A stretch of DNA of 52,489 bases from Actinomadura fibrosa (GCF_900659615.1 NZ_CAACUY010000046.1:1-52489), one strand, 5' to 3'. Shown: positions 39,804 to 47,573, counted from the first letter of the stretch. Numbers and translations: made by a program. The notes: generated by a model not told the origin, from the sequence alone.

Positions 39804-40765
39804 AGGTCACCCCTCATGCCGAGCATGAACTCGACCTGATCCTGGACCGCAAAGAGGTTGTCGCCGAGGGGGTCGTGCGGCTGACGCTGCGATCTCCTGA
39901 CGGGTTGCGCCTGCCTTCCTGGGAGCCGGGCGCCCACGTGGATCTCGTGCTCCGCGAGGGACTCGTACGGCAGTACTCGCTGTGCGGGGATCCCAACGAT
40001 CTCTCCACCCTGCAAGTCGCGGTACTTCGCGAGGAAGGCGGACGCGGAGGATCGCGGTACGTCCACGACGTCCTCGCAGAAGGGCAGCCGATCCGCGTCC
40101 GCGGACCGCGCAACCACTTCGCTCTGGTGGAGGCCAAGAGCTACCTGTTCATCGCGGGAGGCATCGGCATCACACCGATCCTGCCGATGATCGAGGCGAC
40201 CGAGCAGGCGGGCCGCGCTTGGCGGCTGGTCTACGGCGGCCGGACCCGGACCTCCATGGCCTTCGCGGAGGATCTTCAAACCCGGTACCCGAGCCGCGTG
40301 GACATCCGCCCTCAGGACGAGCACGGCCTGCTCGACCTCCCGACCCTGCTGGCCTTGCCGGACGACGCCACCGATACCGCCGTCTACTGCTGCGGCCCCG
40401 AACCACTGCTACAGGCCGTCGAACAGCACTGCGAGACCTGGCCCCCCGGTGCGCTCCATGTCGAACGCTTCGTTCCCAAAACCGACACCGGGCCCCGGGA
40501 CGCGTTCGACGTCGAACTCGTCCAGAGCGGCATGGTCGTGACCGTTCCGGCCGACCGCTCCATCCTCCAGGTCGTGGAGGACGCCGGAGTGCCCGTGCTG
40601 TCCTCCTGCCGGGAAGGCACCTGCGGCACCTGCGAGACGGCCGTTCTCGGCGGCGAGCCCGACCACCGCGACTCCCTGCTCACCGACGAGGAGAAGGCCG
40701 CGAACGACACCATGATGATCTGCGTGTCCCGATCACGCTCCGCACGCCTGCTCCTAGACCTCTGA
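39800..40765 (+). CDS. VanB-type oxygenase reductase (PDR family)
   Basis: The 321-residue reductase has the phthalate dioxygenase reductase order: FMN-binding barrel (RQYSLCGDPND), NAD-binding domain (LFIAGGIGITPILPMIE, LVYGGRTR, VYCCGPEPLL) and C-terminal plant-type [2Fe-2S] ferredoxin with SSCREGTCGTCETAVLGG and a later Cys in MICVSRS. It passes electrons from NAD(P)H to the Rieske oxygenase at 38509. ATG overlaps the stop of the small protein gene. It is the last gene of the IclR-linked operon. Confidence 0.92.
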   Translation: MKVTPHAEHELDLILDRKEVVAEGVVRLTLRSPDGLRLPSWEPGAHVDLVLREGLVRQYSLCGDPNDLSTLQVAVLREEGGRGGSRYVHDVLAEGQPIRVRGPRNHFALVEAKSYLFIAGGIGITPILPMIEATEQAGRAWRLVYGGRTRTSMAFAEDLQTRYPSRVDIRPQDEHGLLDLPTLLALPDDATDTAVYCCGPEPLLQAVEQHCETWPPGALHVERFVPKTDTGPRDAFDVELVQSGMVVTVPADRSILQVVEDAGVPVLSSCREGTCGTCETAVLGGEPDHRDSLLTDEEKAANDTMMICVSRSRSARLLLDL

Positions 40766-40960
40766 AAGCCCCACCCACAAAGGGCCCCCAACACCGCCCC
40801 GGTGGTCTACCTCGACCGCCACGAAGTGTGGAAAGCAAGAAGGTACGGGCATCCACCGATGCGTCGGTCAGCCCATCGCCCGTCTGGAAGCCGAGCAAGT
40901 CCTCTGAATGTGGTGGCGTTGGCTCTCTGATTGGCTCCCGCGGGACTTCGGAGATCGAAC

Positions 40961-40990
40961 AAGGGCTCCGATTTGTCTCTCGGAGCCCTT
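40961..40990 (-). terminator. Terminator of the displaced tRNA-Pro end
   Basis: AAGGGCTCCGA at 40961-40971 and TCGGAGCCCTT at 40980-40990 form a perfect 11-bp stem. It stands 20 bp downstream (minus strand) of the tRNA-Pro 3' remnant. It is probably the original terminator of the tRNA gene, left on the chromosome side of the element. Confidence 0.6.
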
Positions 40991-41009
40991 CTGACCTGCG
41001 GTTTCGCTG

Positions 41010-41051
41010 TCGGGACGGCGGGATTTGAACCCACGACCCCTTGACCCCCAG
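41010..41051 (-). other. Attachment site: displaced 3' half of tRNA-Pro(GGG)
   Basis: Read on the minus strand, 41051 to 41010 is the 3' half of tRNA-Pro(GGG) from the anticodon loop CTGGGGG through TCAAG, the T-arm with GGGTTCAAATCCC, and the acceptor strand CGTCCCG plus discriminator A. The 5' half is missing: sequence beyond 41051 does not pair. This is the usual remnant at the far end of an element inserted in a tRNA 3' end. It places the element to the right and predicts an intact tRNA-Pro beyond the window. Confidence 0.75.
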
Positions 41052-41568
41052 GACGGCGGGGGAGCGGTTTGCGCAGCTTGAGCAACTTTCGAACGCGTGC
41101 GCGAAGTGCTGTGATCGGCGGTGTGTTCGCCGTGAGGCATAGCGTGTGGTCCCCGCGTGGTCCCCGGCGTCGGCCTGTTAACCGGGTTCTTCTCAGATAT
41201 CCACAGTGATCTGCTCAGATGTTTTTGTTCAGTGTTTGACCTGCGCTTAAGTCGCTCGCTGGTTCTCGTCGCTTACCGGTGGTTTTGGCTGCCATGTGCC
41301 CTCGACGTGCACTAAGCTGCCTGGAAGGGCCTAGGGGCCTGCACGTTGGCCCTTGGATGCTCTATGGCACGACTGCTGGCGGCCAGTCCAACCTGGGACG
41401 AGTCAGGGACCTCCCGAGCCTTCGGTGATACTCCTGGATTCGCGTCCTCTGGCATGGATTCCGGTATACGGGTGTTGGTAAGAATCGACTGTCTACGCGT
41501 CCTCATTGTCTTCTATGACATACGAGGGGCATTTGGAACTTTATTTGCCTGACTACGTGGAGGACGAA
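41052..41568. other. Left-edge non-coding region of the element
   Basis: This 517-bp stretch between the attachment site and the first cargo gene shows no convincing gene. It becomes more AT-rich toward 41500. An in-frame ATG at 41518 exists for the following gene. Integrase arm sites might be here, but I see no clear direct repeats. Confidence 0.4.
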
Positions 41569-42201
41569 ATGGCGAAATGGTGGGAATTAACAATTCCTGT
41601 CGTTGGAGCTTTGGGTGGGGTTGGGATTACATCCGGCATACAGATGGTGACTGAAGCAAGGAAGAGAAAGCATGAGATTGAGCTGAAGCATCATGATGAA
41701 AAAAAGCTGGCTTACGCCAATTTTGTAATCCACGTGGACGAACTGTTGAAATGCAATCAAGAGATTAGTGAAATTCGCACACGAGTTGACAAATACAGGA
41801 AGATGCTTGAAGGGCTTAATGATCGAAGAATTGAGGCGGAGCATACTATTATTGATCTTGAAGAAGAAGCTAGAGTCGGCAATTCTCGGCTTGGAAGTGA
41901 AGGGCTAGAGCGTCTTGCAGAACTAAAAAGAACCCTGGAAGAATTGCCGTTGGAGCGAAATGATATTGATGCAAAATTCGACCACGAAGAGGAAAGACTT
42001 GAAGCTCTCACTAAAACTCTCAATGAACTTGCAGTCGAGGTGCGAAAATCCACTTCGGTAATTGAGTTTCTTGGTTCGAATGCAGTAAGGCGTTGTGCGA
42101 ATAAACTGTCTTACAGTATTCTAATCCCGGAACTAGCGACTGACGTTACCAAGGCTAAAGAGGAATTTATATCTGCCGCCAGAAAAGATTTGGGGGTATG
42201 A
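41569..42201 (+). CDS. Membrane-anchored coiled-coil protein (cargo)
   Basis: A 210-residue protein with one N-terminal transmembrane helix (about 5-27: WELTIPVVGALGGVGITSGIQMV) followed by a long charged coiled coil (about 28-180), with heptad-like stretches such as RVDKYRKMLEGLNDRRIEAEHTIIDLEEEA and LERLAELKRTLEELPLERNDID. GC content is far lower than in the flanking genes, a sign of recent transfer. ATG 41569 follows GGAGGA; ATG 41518 is also in frame. No family is recognised. Position at the element's edge suits a defence or fitness cargo gene. Confidence 0.7.
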   Translation: MAKWWELTIPVVGALGGVGITSGIQMVTEARKRKHEIELKHHDEKKLAYANFVIHVDELLKCNQEISEIRTRVDKYRKMLEGLNDRRIEAEHTIIDLEEEARVGNSRLGSEGLERLAELKRTLEELPLERNDIDAKFDHEEERLEALTKTLNELAVEVRKSTSVIEFLGSNAVRRCANKLSYSILIPELATDVTKAKEEFISAARKDLGV

Positions 42202-42216
42202 CCAAACATTGGCGGA

Positions 42217-42312
42217 GCTGGACGGCGCCGGACTTGCGTGGGGGCGGGGCCTCGTAGCCTGAATCGGCGGACGGGCAGCACCTGCCCGCCCGCATCTGCC
42301 CGTCGTGAGGCC
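42217..42312 (+). repeat. 96-bp structured direct repeat, copy A
   Basis: This block is identical in length to copy B at 44246-44341 and matches it at 80 of 96 positions by eye. It contains a TTGCGT box, GGGGGCGGGG, the -10-like TAGCCT and a hairpin (CGGGCAG with CTGCCCG), then GTCGTGAGGCC. It begins 15 bp after the first cargo gene. It may be a promoter-leader module or a cassette boundary. Confidence 0.65.
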
Positions 42313-42697
42313 CCGCGCGGGACCCCGCGCAAGTCGGGACCGGCCAGCGGCACGGGCGCGGCCAGCTCAACCCCGTGACTGGTCCCCGTCTTCGTGCGGC
42401 TCCGTGACTCCTGCTGCTCTCCGCGCCTGCCGACCGGCGTCGGCCTGGTCCCGTAGCCAGCGCACTAGCAGAGGCGGAGGGCCAGGCGCCGAGTCGGCGG
42501 CGCGTGCGGCCCGGTTCGCGGGCCGCCTTGAGACCTCGTGAGGAAAGGTTCACACCGGTTCGACGAAGCGGTTTTTTGAGCGGGCGACAACCATGACCAC
42601 AACAGGGGGGTGCGGATGTTGCGCCCGACTGCTCAGACTCGTTCGACCACGTCAGAGCGGGAGTGGCGAGGCTGCCGCGCCGCGCCTCGCCGAATCT

Positions 42698-42720
42698 GAG
42701 GGCCTCTCGCGGAGGCCCTC
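42698..42720. other. Perfect hairpin within the non-coding stretch
   Basis: GAGGGCCTC at 42698-42706 and GAGGCCCTC at 42712-42720 form a perfect 9-bp stem with a five-base loop. There is no U-run. It may be an RNA structure or a terminator remnant. Confidence 0.4.
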
Positions 42721-42858
42721 CGCTCCCACTCTCGTGCCCACTTGCCGTGGGCACAACTCGCCTGCAGTCCTTCAAGGCGGTCGGAGGAGGGGTCGCCCAG
42801 AGCCTTCGACCGAGGCGCACCCGCCCCCAGGCCGGCGGGGCCAATTGCCTGATCACCG

Positions 42859-42880
42859 TGTTGACACTTAAGCGTCAACA
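42859..42880. promoter_or_regulatory. 22-bp near-perfect palindrome (operator candidate)
   Basis: TGTTGAC at 42859-42865 pairs with GTCAACA at 42874-42880 around ACTTAAGC, giving a 22-bp dyad with one mismatched pair. It contains a TTGACA box and is about 200 bp before the DUF5706-like gene. A dimeric repressor site is likely; the protein is unknown. Confidence 0.45.
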
Positions 42881-43082
42881 GGAGCGCGAAGCTTTGGACA
42901 CGGCTCTGGAGGGTTGCTGCTCCAGTCCGCCCCTTTGTACGCCCGCTGACCTGCCCAGGAACCGGCTTGTTCAGACTGCGTCGATCGGATCTTGTGTTGG
43001 ACTCAGTGACTTGATTTCTAGGGGCAGGAACCTTGGCTTGATCATCTGCGTCAGACTGTTCTGATGAGAGGTAGGAGTGCTG

Positions 43083-43580
43083 ATGGCGCAGCAAGAAGAG
43101 GGCCCTCAGAATGAGGGGATTGCAAAAGCAATTGCTGATGCCAACGATCAGAGTAAGACTGCAGATCAAAAAGCGGCAATACTTCTTGCAGCGGTGGGTA
43201 TTGTAATTGCGATCCTTGTTTCGCTGCTGAGTGGCAACTCAATGAATACCCTTCCCAAGAACTATCCATGGCTAACAGGAACGGCCCTCGCGACAGCTAT
43301 GTGTAGTGCAATAATGCTCCTTCTATCGGTCAGGCCCCGCTTCTCCAGGCACAGTGATAACCGATCCAACTTCAATTATTATGCTCAATTTGAAGGACGC
43401 GCGAGGGAGTTGGAGCGGGAATTGAGTCAAGGACAGGCTGGTATCGACAATGTCGCGAGACTCATTGAGTCATCTAGACTTGCACGTGTCAAGCACGCAC
43501 AGACCAGACTGGCCGTGGATTTTCTATTGGCAACGGTTGTAGTAGTATCAGTTGAGCTCATCGTTGCCATTTTTGATTGA
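43083..43580 (+). CDS. DUF5706/PycTM-like membrane effector candidate
   Basis: The 165-residue protein has the layout of Pycsar transmembrane effectors (DUF5706): a short N-terminal helix, the motif TADQKAAILLAAVGIVIAILVSLL forming TM1 (about 30-50), TM2 (63-83), a soluble section with NFNYYAQFEGRARELERELSQG and DNVARLIESSRLARVKHAQTRL, and TM3 (143-163). Known relatives are triggered by cyclic nucleotides and damage the membrane during phage infection. No cyclase gene is adjacent, so a Pycsar role is unproven. ATG follows GGTAGGAG. Low GC. It lies 22 nt before the next membrane protein. Confidence 0.55.
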   Translation: MAQQEEGPQNEGIAKAIADANDQSKTADQKAAILLAAVGIVIAILVSLLSGNSMNTLPKNYPWLTGTALATAMCSAIMLLLSVRPRFSRHSDNRSNFNYYAQFEGRARELERELSQGQAGIDNVARLIESSRLARVKHAQTRLAVDFLLATVVVVSVELIVAIFD

Positions 43581-43602
43581 TTGATAATGATTGAAGGATT
43601 CG

Positions 43603-44205
43603 ATGGCATCCTTGGCTATGCACCCCATGTCAAGGGAGATGATTTTTGTGGACGGTAATCCATATATAATAACTCTGATAGCTATTACTGGAAGCCTCCT
43701 AGGCGCCATAGCGACGGGATTGTTCCAAGTTAGATCTGTAAGAAGACAGCTCAAGATGCAATCCGTCGAAGCCGAACGAAAGCGGCTTGGCGATCTGGAG
43801 CAATGGGCTCATTCTGCATTAGAAGATCGCCATAAGGTGCTGTGGGCAGAGCGTAAAGCGCTCTACTCTCGTTTGATTGGACTGACCGAAAAATGGATTC
43901 GCTGTAATATCGACTTGATTGGGATTGAACTGCCTGATGGTGTAATGGTTCAAAGCCACGAAGATGCGGCGAATGCTTCTCCTATAGTCGCCCGGTATTT
44001 TGAGGCGGCTCACAATTTTGGTGAATGTTTCTACGAAATAGAGATACTTGGTCATGCGGAGGTCATTGCGAAGGCTAATGCTCTCCATTTGAGTCTGATA
44101 CAAGGAACAAAAGCTGCCCTCGAAGGTGAAAATAATCGAGAACGGTCTGAAGCAGCTAAACGAGACCTGTTGCGTGCGATGCGTCGAGGTTTGACTGAGA
44201 TGTAG
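43603..44205 (+). CDS. Single-TM coiled-coil protein (cargo)
   Basis: The 200-residue protein has one N-terminal transmembrane helix (about 18-42: PYIITLIAITGSLLGAIATGLF), a basic coiled segment (RRQLKMQSVEAERKRLGDLEQWAHSALEDRHKVLWAERKALYSRLIGLTEKW) and an alpha-helical C-terminal region. No domain is recognised. It follows the DUF5706-like gene by 22 nt and is likely co-transcribed. The start at 43603 has AAGGA upstream; TTG at 43591 is possible. It shares low GC with its partner, so they probably entered as a two-gene unit. Confidence 0.65.
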   Translation: MASLAMHPMSREMIFVDGNPYIITLIAITGSLLGAIATGLFQVRSVRRQLKMQSVEAERKRLGDLEQWAHSALEDRHKVLWAERKALYSRLIGLTEKWIRCNIDLIGIELPDGVMVQSHEDAANASPIVARYFEAAHNFGECFYEIEILGHAEVIAKANALHLSLIQGTKAALEGENNRERSEAAKRDLLRAMRRGLTEM

Positions 44206-44245
44206 TCGCTAATGACCAGCCAATTAACGGTCATCGGTGACCTGA

Positions 44246-44341
44246 GTTGGACGGTCCGGGGCTTGCGTGGGGGCGGGGTCTCGTAGCCTGGTGTGGCGGA
44301 CGGGCGGCACCTGGCCGCCCGCTATGGCCCGTCGTGAGGCC
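44246..44341 (+). repeat. 96-bp structured direct repeat, copy B
   Basis: Copy B lies 40 bp after the preceding cargo gene and 44 bp before the methyltransferase-like gene. It keeps TTGCGT, the -10-like TAGCCT and GTCGTGAGGCC. Its hairpin is rebuilt as CGGGCGGC with GCCGCCCG (8-bp stem), different in sequence from copy A but with pairing kept. It would place a promoter and leader before the gene at 44386. Confidence 0.65.
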
Positions 44342-44385
44342 AAGGGTGGGTGACATGGACCCGTGCAGTGCGGGAGACTTGCCGC

Positions 44386-45219
44386 ATGGCCAAGTTGACC
44401 ATCACACCTCGTCGCTGGGACGAACTCACCGCACTGCTGGAGGATGAGGAGAGACTTCGGAATGAGCACCCGAAGGTGGCCGAGTACCTGGACATGTCGG
44501 CACGGCTGCCCGGAACCGGTGACGATCAAGTCGATGCAGACTTCGACCTACGGCTTGTGCACTACATGACCGGTGGGAGTGTCGCCAGTGCTAATCCGTA
44601 CTGGGACATCGTTGAGCCTTTCGTCAACGCGCATGACGGTCGCCGAGTGGTAAATGGCGGTTGCGTTGACGGGAGTGCGCGACTCGCCTATGCCCAGATG
44701 CTGTTGCAAGCCGTCTATGCGTACGCGATACCTGCTCCGCAAACCATCGAATGGGTGGCGGACTTTTGTGCAGGTTCAACGATCGTGGAACTCGGAGCCG
44801 GACGCGGGTATTGGGCGGCGCAGCTGGCTCGTTCGGGTTTGGAGGTCCGAGCGTATGACTCGGAGCCACCGGACCGGACCAATAATGCCTCGTTCCCTGA
44901 GGCTGCGGGCCAGTCAAGCGTCTGGCATCCTATCGAGGATGTCACGGAGTTCGCGACTTGTTTCCAGTCGGCCGACCATGTGTTGTTCCTTTGCTGGCCG
45001 CCAGGGTGGGGCAACGCGATGTCGTCTGAGGCGCTCAGTTCATTCGAGGCTGTTGGGGGAGAGCGACTCATCTACGTCGGGGAGCCGAAGGGCGGAAGAA
45101 CGGGCAATGACGCCTTCTTTGATGCTCTCTCCGCCCGTTGGAGGCTGGGCTGTGTAGATCGGCAATTTGTTTCCTGGTGGAGAGATGCGGACGTGGCGCA
45201 AGGTTGGATCCGTAAGTGA
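44386..45219 (+). CDS. Rossmann-fold methyltransferase-like protein
   Basis: The 277-residue protein contains an AdoMet-binding-like core in its second half: STIVELGAGRGYWAAQLARSGLEVRAYDSEPPD (glycine motif ELGAGRGYW and acidic YDSEPP), then ADHVLFLCWPPGWGNAMSSEAL and ERLIYVGEPKGGRTGNDAFFDAL. The N-terminal 110 residues are helical and unrecognised. It resembles an uncharacterised family found in bacteria and viruses. ATG 44386 has GGGAG upstream; repeat B upstream may supply its promoter. GC is nearer that of the host than of the preceding cargo genes. Substrate unknown. Confidence 0.7.
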   Translation: MAKLTITPRRWDELTALLEDEERLRNEHPKVAEYLDMSARLPGTGDDQVDADFDLRLVHYMTGGSVASANPYWDIVEPFVNAHDGRRVVNGGCVDGSARLAYAQMLLQAVYAYAIPAPQTIEWVADFCAGSTIVELGAGRGYWAAQLARSGLEVRAYDSEPPDRTNNASFPEAAGQSSVWHPIEDVTEFATCFQSADHVLFLCWPPGWGNAMSSEALSSFEAVGGERLIYVGEPKGGRTGNDAFFDALSARWRLGCVDRQFVSWWRDADVAQGWIRK

Positions 45220-45230
45220 TTCCCAAGCCC

Positions 45231-45270
45231 AAAAGGGGGGTGCCGACCTGGTCGGCACCCCCCCTTTTTT
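45231..45270. terminator. Strong bidirectional terminator
   Basis: GGGGGGTGCCGACC at 45235-45248 pairs with GGTCGGCACCCCCC at 45250-45263. AAAA precedes and TTTTTT follows. It serves the methyltransferase-like gene on the plus strand and the GntR regulator on the minus strand. Confidence 0.88.
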
Positions 45271-45278
45271 GGTGGTTT

Positions 45279-45941
45279 CTAGAGCGTCATCCGGAACACG
45301 AACGCGTCGTACCGGTCGCGGGGATACGAGATATCGGAGATCATGATCACACGGCCGTCAGCAGCAATGAAGCGCTGGTGGACCGTCTTGACGAGGTCAC
45401 CGGGCGGTGTCTGGAGCCAGTCGGCGTGCGGCGCCGTCGGTAGTTGGTCGGAGATCGTTTCTTCCAGAAAGGCGGCCCCCGAGATGTCGGTGACCTGCAC
45501 CGAGTGGTAGGTGTCCGAGATAGAGATTCGCTGTCCGTCCTCGGTGGCTCGGGTGATCACGTGCTTGATCTCTTCCCCTTCGTGCACACCGAGGGCCTCC
45601 ACGAGGTCGCCGGCGGCAGGGGACTGCTCAGTCTCACGTTCGACGTGGATCTGTCGATCGGTCTCGTTCTGGAACGAACGCTCGGCGGTCTCCATCTGGC
45701 GCTCAGGAGACACACGTACGAGGTTGGGGCGGTCGGCCACGAAGATGCCTCGCCGTCGAACGGAGCGGACAAGCCCCTGCCGCTGGAGGAGTTCGAGGGC
45801 CTTCCGGACCACGATGTCCGAGACGCCGTTCTGCTGGGCGATCTCGGCGTAGCTCGGTAGCTGAGTGCCGGGCGGTAGGTCCCCGCCGCGGATACGTCGG
45901 GCGTACTCGCCTGCGATGCGGACGTAGGCCGGTTCTGCCAT
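45279..45941 (-). CDS. GntR/UTRA regulator, KorSA-like
   Basis: The 220-residue protein has an N-terminal GntR winged helix (AYVRIAGEYARRIRGGDLPPGTQLPSYAEIAQQNGVSDIVVRKALELLQRQGLVRSVRRRGIFV) and a C-terminal UTRA ligand domain. This is the HutC-type layout of KorSA, the repressor of transfer functions in actinomycete integrative elements. It reads toward the cargo and its 5' side faces four GTATAC sites, so autoregulation and control of the divergent element genes are likely. The ATG at 45941 is chosen. Confidence 0.88.
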   Translation of the reverse strand: MAEPAYVRIAGEYARRIRGGDLPPGTQLPSYAEIAQQNGVSDIVVRKALELLQRQGLVRSVRRRGIFVADRPNLVRVSPERQMETAERSFQNETDRQIHVERETEQSPAAGDLVEALGVHEGEEIKHVITRATEDGQRISISDTYHSVQVTDISGAAFLEETISDQLPTAPHADWLQTPPGDLVKTVHQRFIAADGRVIMISDISYPRDRYDAFVFRMTL

Positions 45942-45984
45942 CGCGTTCCAGTCCCCTCGGACTCCGTCGCCGGTGCGTTCACCA

Positions 45985-46040
45985 GCGTATACGCATCATC
46001 GTATACCTAGGGGTTGTGCGTATACGTAACTACGTATACG
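45985..46040. promoter_or_regulatory. Operator array of four GTATAC sites
   Basis: GTATAC occurs at 45987-45992, 46001-46006, 46020-46025 and 46034-46039, most within GCGTATACGC/ACGTATACGC-like palindromes. They form two pairs, each with 14-bp spacing, 33 bp apart. The array begins about 45 bp upstream of the GntR start. It is the likely KorSA-type control region. Confidence 0.7.
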
Positions 46041-46304
46041 CTGCCGTCAGGCGGCTCGCGCCCACAAGCGAAGCGCCTGGTCATCACAACTTCATGGCGC
46101 TGGTGATCGACGTCGAACGGCTCACGTGTCCAGGTCCCGATGCTCCACAAAGTCGCCTGGATGGATGCGATCTTCACAGCGCTCGTCTTACCGCGAGACA
46201 GCTTCCGCTGTCTGTCCACCACAGCGTCCGGCCGCACTGGAATGCCGGTCTGTGGCGGGCAGAGAGTGCAAGGTTCTCGCTCCACTGCCTTCCCGGAGGT
46301 TCGC
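46041..46304. other. Non-coding leader before the element gene train
   Basis: Between the GTATAC array and the first plus-strand element gene lies about 260 bp. A frame from GTG 46016 and an extension from ATG 46140 are open, but neither has good signals, so I call no gene. It is probably the 5' leader of the element operon. Confidence 0.4.
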
Positions 46305-46652
46305 GTGACCCGCCATAACAACCGCCCGGTCATCGCCGCAAGCACGCTGGGTTTCGAGCGGCTCAGCCTCCACGCCGGTGAGCCGGTCTCGATGGTGTGC
46401 CCGACCTGCGAGCGCTGGACGCTGTGGCGCCGGGGCATGCTGAAAGCCCACAGCGCCGATCACGTCACCGGCGCGCGCTGCACCGGCTCCAATCAGCGAA
46501 TCTACCTGGATGTTGACCCTGCGCAGTGGTTGCGCTGGCTGCCGGAGTTCAAGGCCGCGGTCGAGCTGGCCCGGCGCCGGACGGATCGCGTGCATCTGCC
46601 GCACGGCCACCGGACGATGGCGCCGCCCCCGCTGCTGCGGCCGGCGGCCTGA
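46305..46652 (+). CDS. Small Cys-containing element protein
   Basis: A 115-residue protein with a CPTCERW knuckle at about 32-38 and a later GARC, suggesting a zinc-binding ribbon. The C-terminus is basic and Pro-rich. The GTG at 46305 has GGAGG six bases upstream. It is the first gene of the plus-strand element train and is followed by a strong hairpin. Function unknown. Confidence 0.65.
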   Translation: MTRHNNRPVIAASTLGFERLSLHAGEPVSMVCPTCERWTLWRRGMLKAHSADHVTGARCTGSNQRIYLDVDPAQWLRWLPEFKAAVELARRRTDRVHLPHGHRTMAPPPLLRPAA

Positions 46653-46670
46653 CGCCCACCGCCCCGCTTG

Positions 46671-46704
46671 AGCGCCCCGCCCACGACGTCGTGGGCGGGG
46701 CGCT
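46671..46704. terminator. Long perfect hairpin
   Basis: A 34-nt perfect palindrome (17-nt arms, centred on GACGTC) lies 18 bp after the preceding gene. It has only a short T-run nearby (GCTTTG), so it is a terminator or mRNA-processing site. Confidence 0.6.
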
Positions 46705-46767
46705 GCTTTGTCCTGTCCGCTCGCAACCGTCCCCGCCGAGCGAGCGGGGAGGACGGAGGTTCCCCGC

Positions 46768-47355
46768 ATGATGTTCCGCTTCCACGACGCAGAAGACCGC
46801 GACCGCGCGTCCGATGGGGTGAGCCGGTACGGCGTCTACCTGCGTCGCCACCCCAGGCTGTTCACCGACTTCGAGGACCCGGTGACGGTCGATCCGGTGC
46901 TGTTTGTGATCGGGGCGTGGCAGGTGGCGACGGCACCGATCATGTCGCCGCCGTATCTGGACTGGACGGCCGAGCGGCTGCTGTCGGTGGAGCTGTCGGG
47001 TAGTGAGCACGACGGGTCGCTGATCGCCCGCTGCCAGTTCGCGGCAGACCGCCCGGCCGCGCTGCGCGAGGTCGGCGGGTTCGCCGACTGGCAGTGCGAC
47101 GCCGGCTGGTCCGGCGTCCGCGGCTATCAGGCCCCGGATGACGATGTGCTGGCGCGTGGCCCGGTGATGCTGACCAGTACCGCGGTGCTGTGGTCGATCC
47201 CGGCGGACCGGCTGTACGCCCCGGCCGACGCCCCCGAGACGCTGACCACCATCGACGCCAAACAGGCGGTGCGACGGCTGGCCGAGCTGCTGGACGCCCG
47301 GCTCGCGCCCGTCCTGGCCGCCCTGGACACCAGCCCTGGCCGGGGCGCGTGGTGA
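46768..47355 (+). CDS. Conserved element protein, unknown
   Basis: A 195-residue soluble protein (MFRFHDAEDRDRASDGVSRYGVYLRRHPRLFTDFEDPVTVD, ending ALDTSPGRGAW). No motif or transmembrane segment is seen. The ATG at 46768 is preceded by GGAGG. The stop overlaps the next gene's GTG start. This length and position are typical of uncharacterised AICE core genes. Confidence 0.65.
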   Translation: MMFRFHDAEDRDRASDGVSRYGVYLRRHPRLFTDFEDPVTVDPVLFVIGAWQVATAPIMSPPYLDWTAERLLSVELSGSEHDGSLIARCQFAADRPAALREVGGFADWQCDAGWSGVRGYQAPDDDVLARGPVMLTSTAVLWSIPADRLYAPADAPETLTTIDAKQAVRRLAELLDARLAPVLAALDTSPGRGAW

Positions 47356-47573
47356 GCGCGCCCCGGCCGCGGCTGGTCAAGATCCGGCTGGCCGGCCACC
47401 TCGACGACGTCACCGCGCTGGCCGAGCTGCTGGCCGGCCTGCCCGGTGAGCGGTGCGCGGTCAGCGCGATCTCGGCGCCGTACGCCAACCGGCGGGATGC
47501 CGGGGTGCGCTGCTACCTGGACGTCGTGCTCACCGGCCCGCCGTCCGGCACCGGCTCACCAGACCAGCAGTAG
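47352..47573 (+). CDS. Small element protein (73 aa)
   Basis: A 73-residue protein translated from GTG at 47352, overlapping the preceding stop (GTGA). The sequence is LVKIRLAGHLDDVTALAELLAGLPGERCAVSAISAPYANRRDAGVRCYLDVVL. A short alpha/beta fold is likely. Function unknown. Confidence 0.65.
   Translation: MSAPRPRLVKIRLAGHLDDVTALAELLAGLPGERCAVSAISAPYANRRDAGVRCYLDVVLTGPPSGTGSPDQQ

Larger units (their letters stand above)
42313..43082. other. High-GC non-coding stretch between cargo genes
   Basis: About 770 bp separate repeat A from the DUF5706-like gene. Frames on both strands are low-complexity and lack ribosome-binding sites, so I call no gene. It does hold a 9-bp-stem hairpin at 42698-42720 and a 22-bp near-perfect palindrome at 42859-42880. 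It may be decayed coding DNA. Confidence 0.45.

Noticed and set aside
41010..41085. Complete tRNA-Pro gene
   Set aside because: Only the 3' half pairs. The sequence where the D-arm and 5' acceptor strand should be does not fit, so it is a displaced remnant.
42167..42856. Minus-strand ORF of 229 residues in the cargo gap
   Set aside because: Low-complexity composition, no ribosome-binding site and overlap with repeat A and the end of a real gene argue against coding.
41569..45219. Complete Pycsar or CBASS system
   Set aside because: No nucleotidyl or uridylate/cytidylate cyclase is encoded next to the effector-like gene, so only an orphan effector candidate is claimed.
46016..46318. ORF starting inside the GTATAC array
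   Set aside because: It begins within operator sequence, has no ribosome-binding site and no recognisable protein features.
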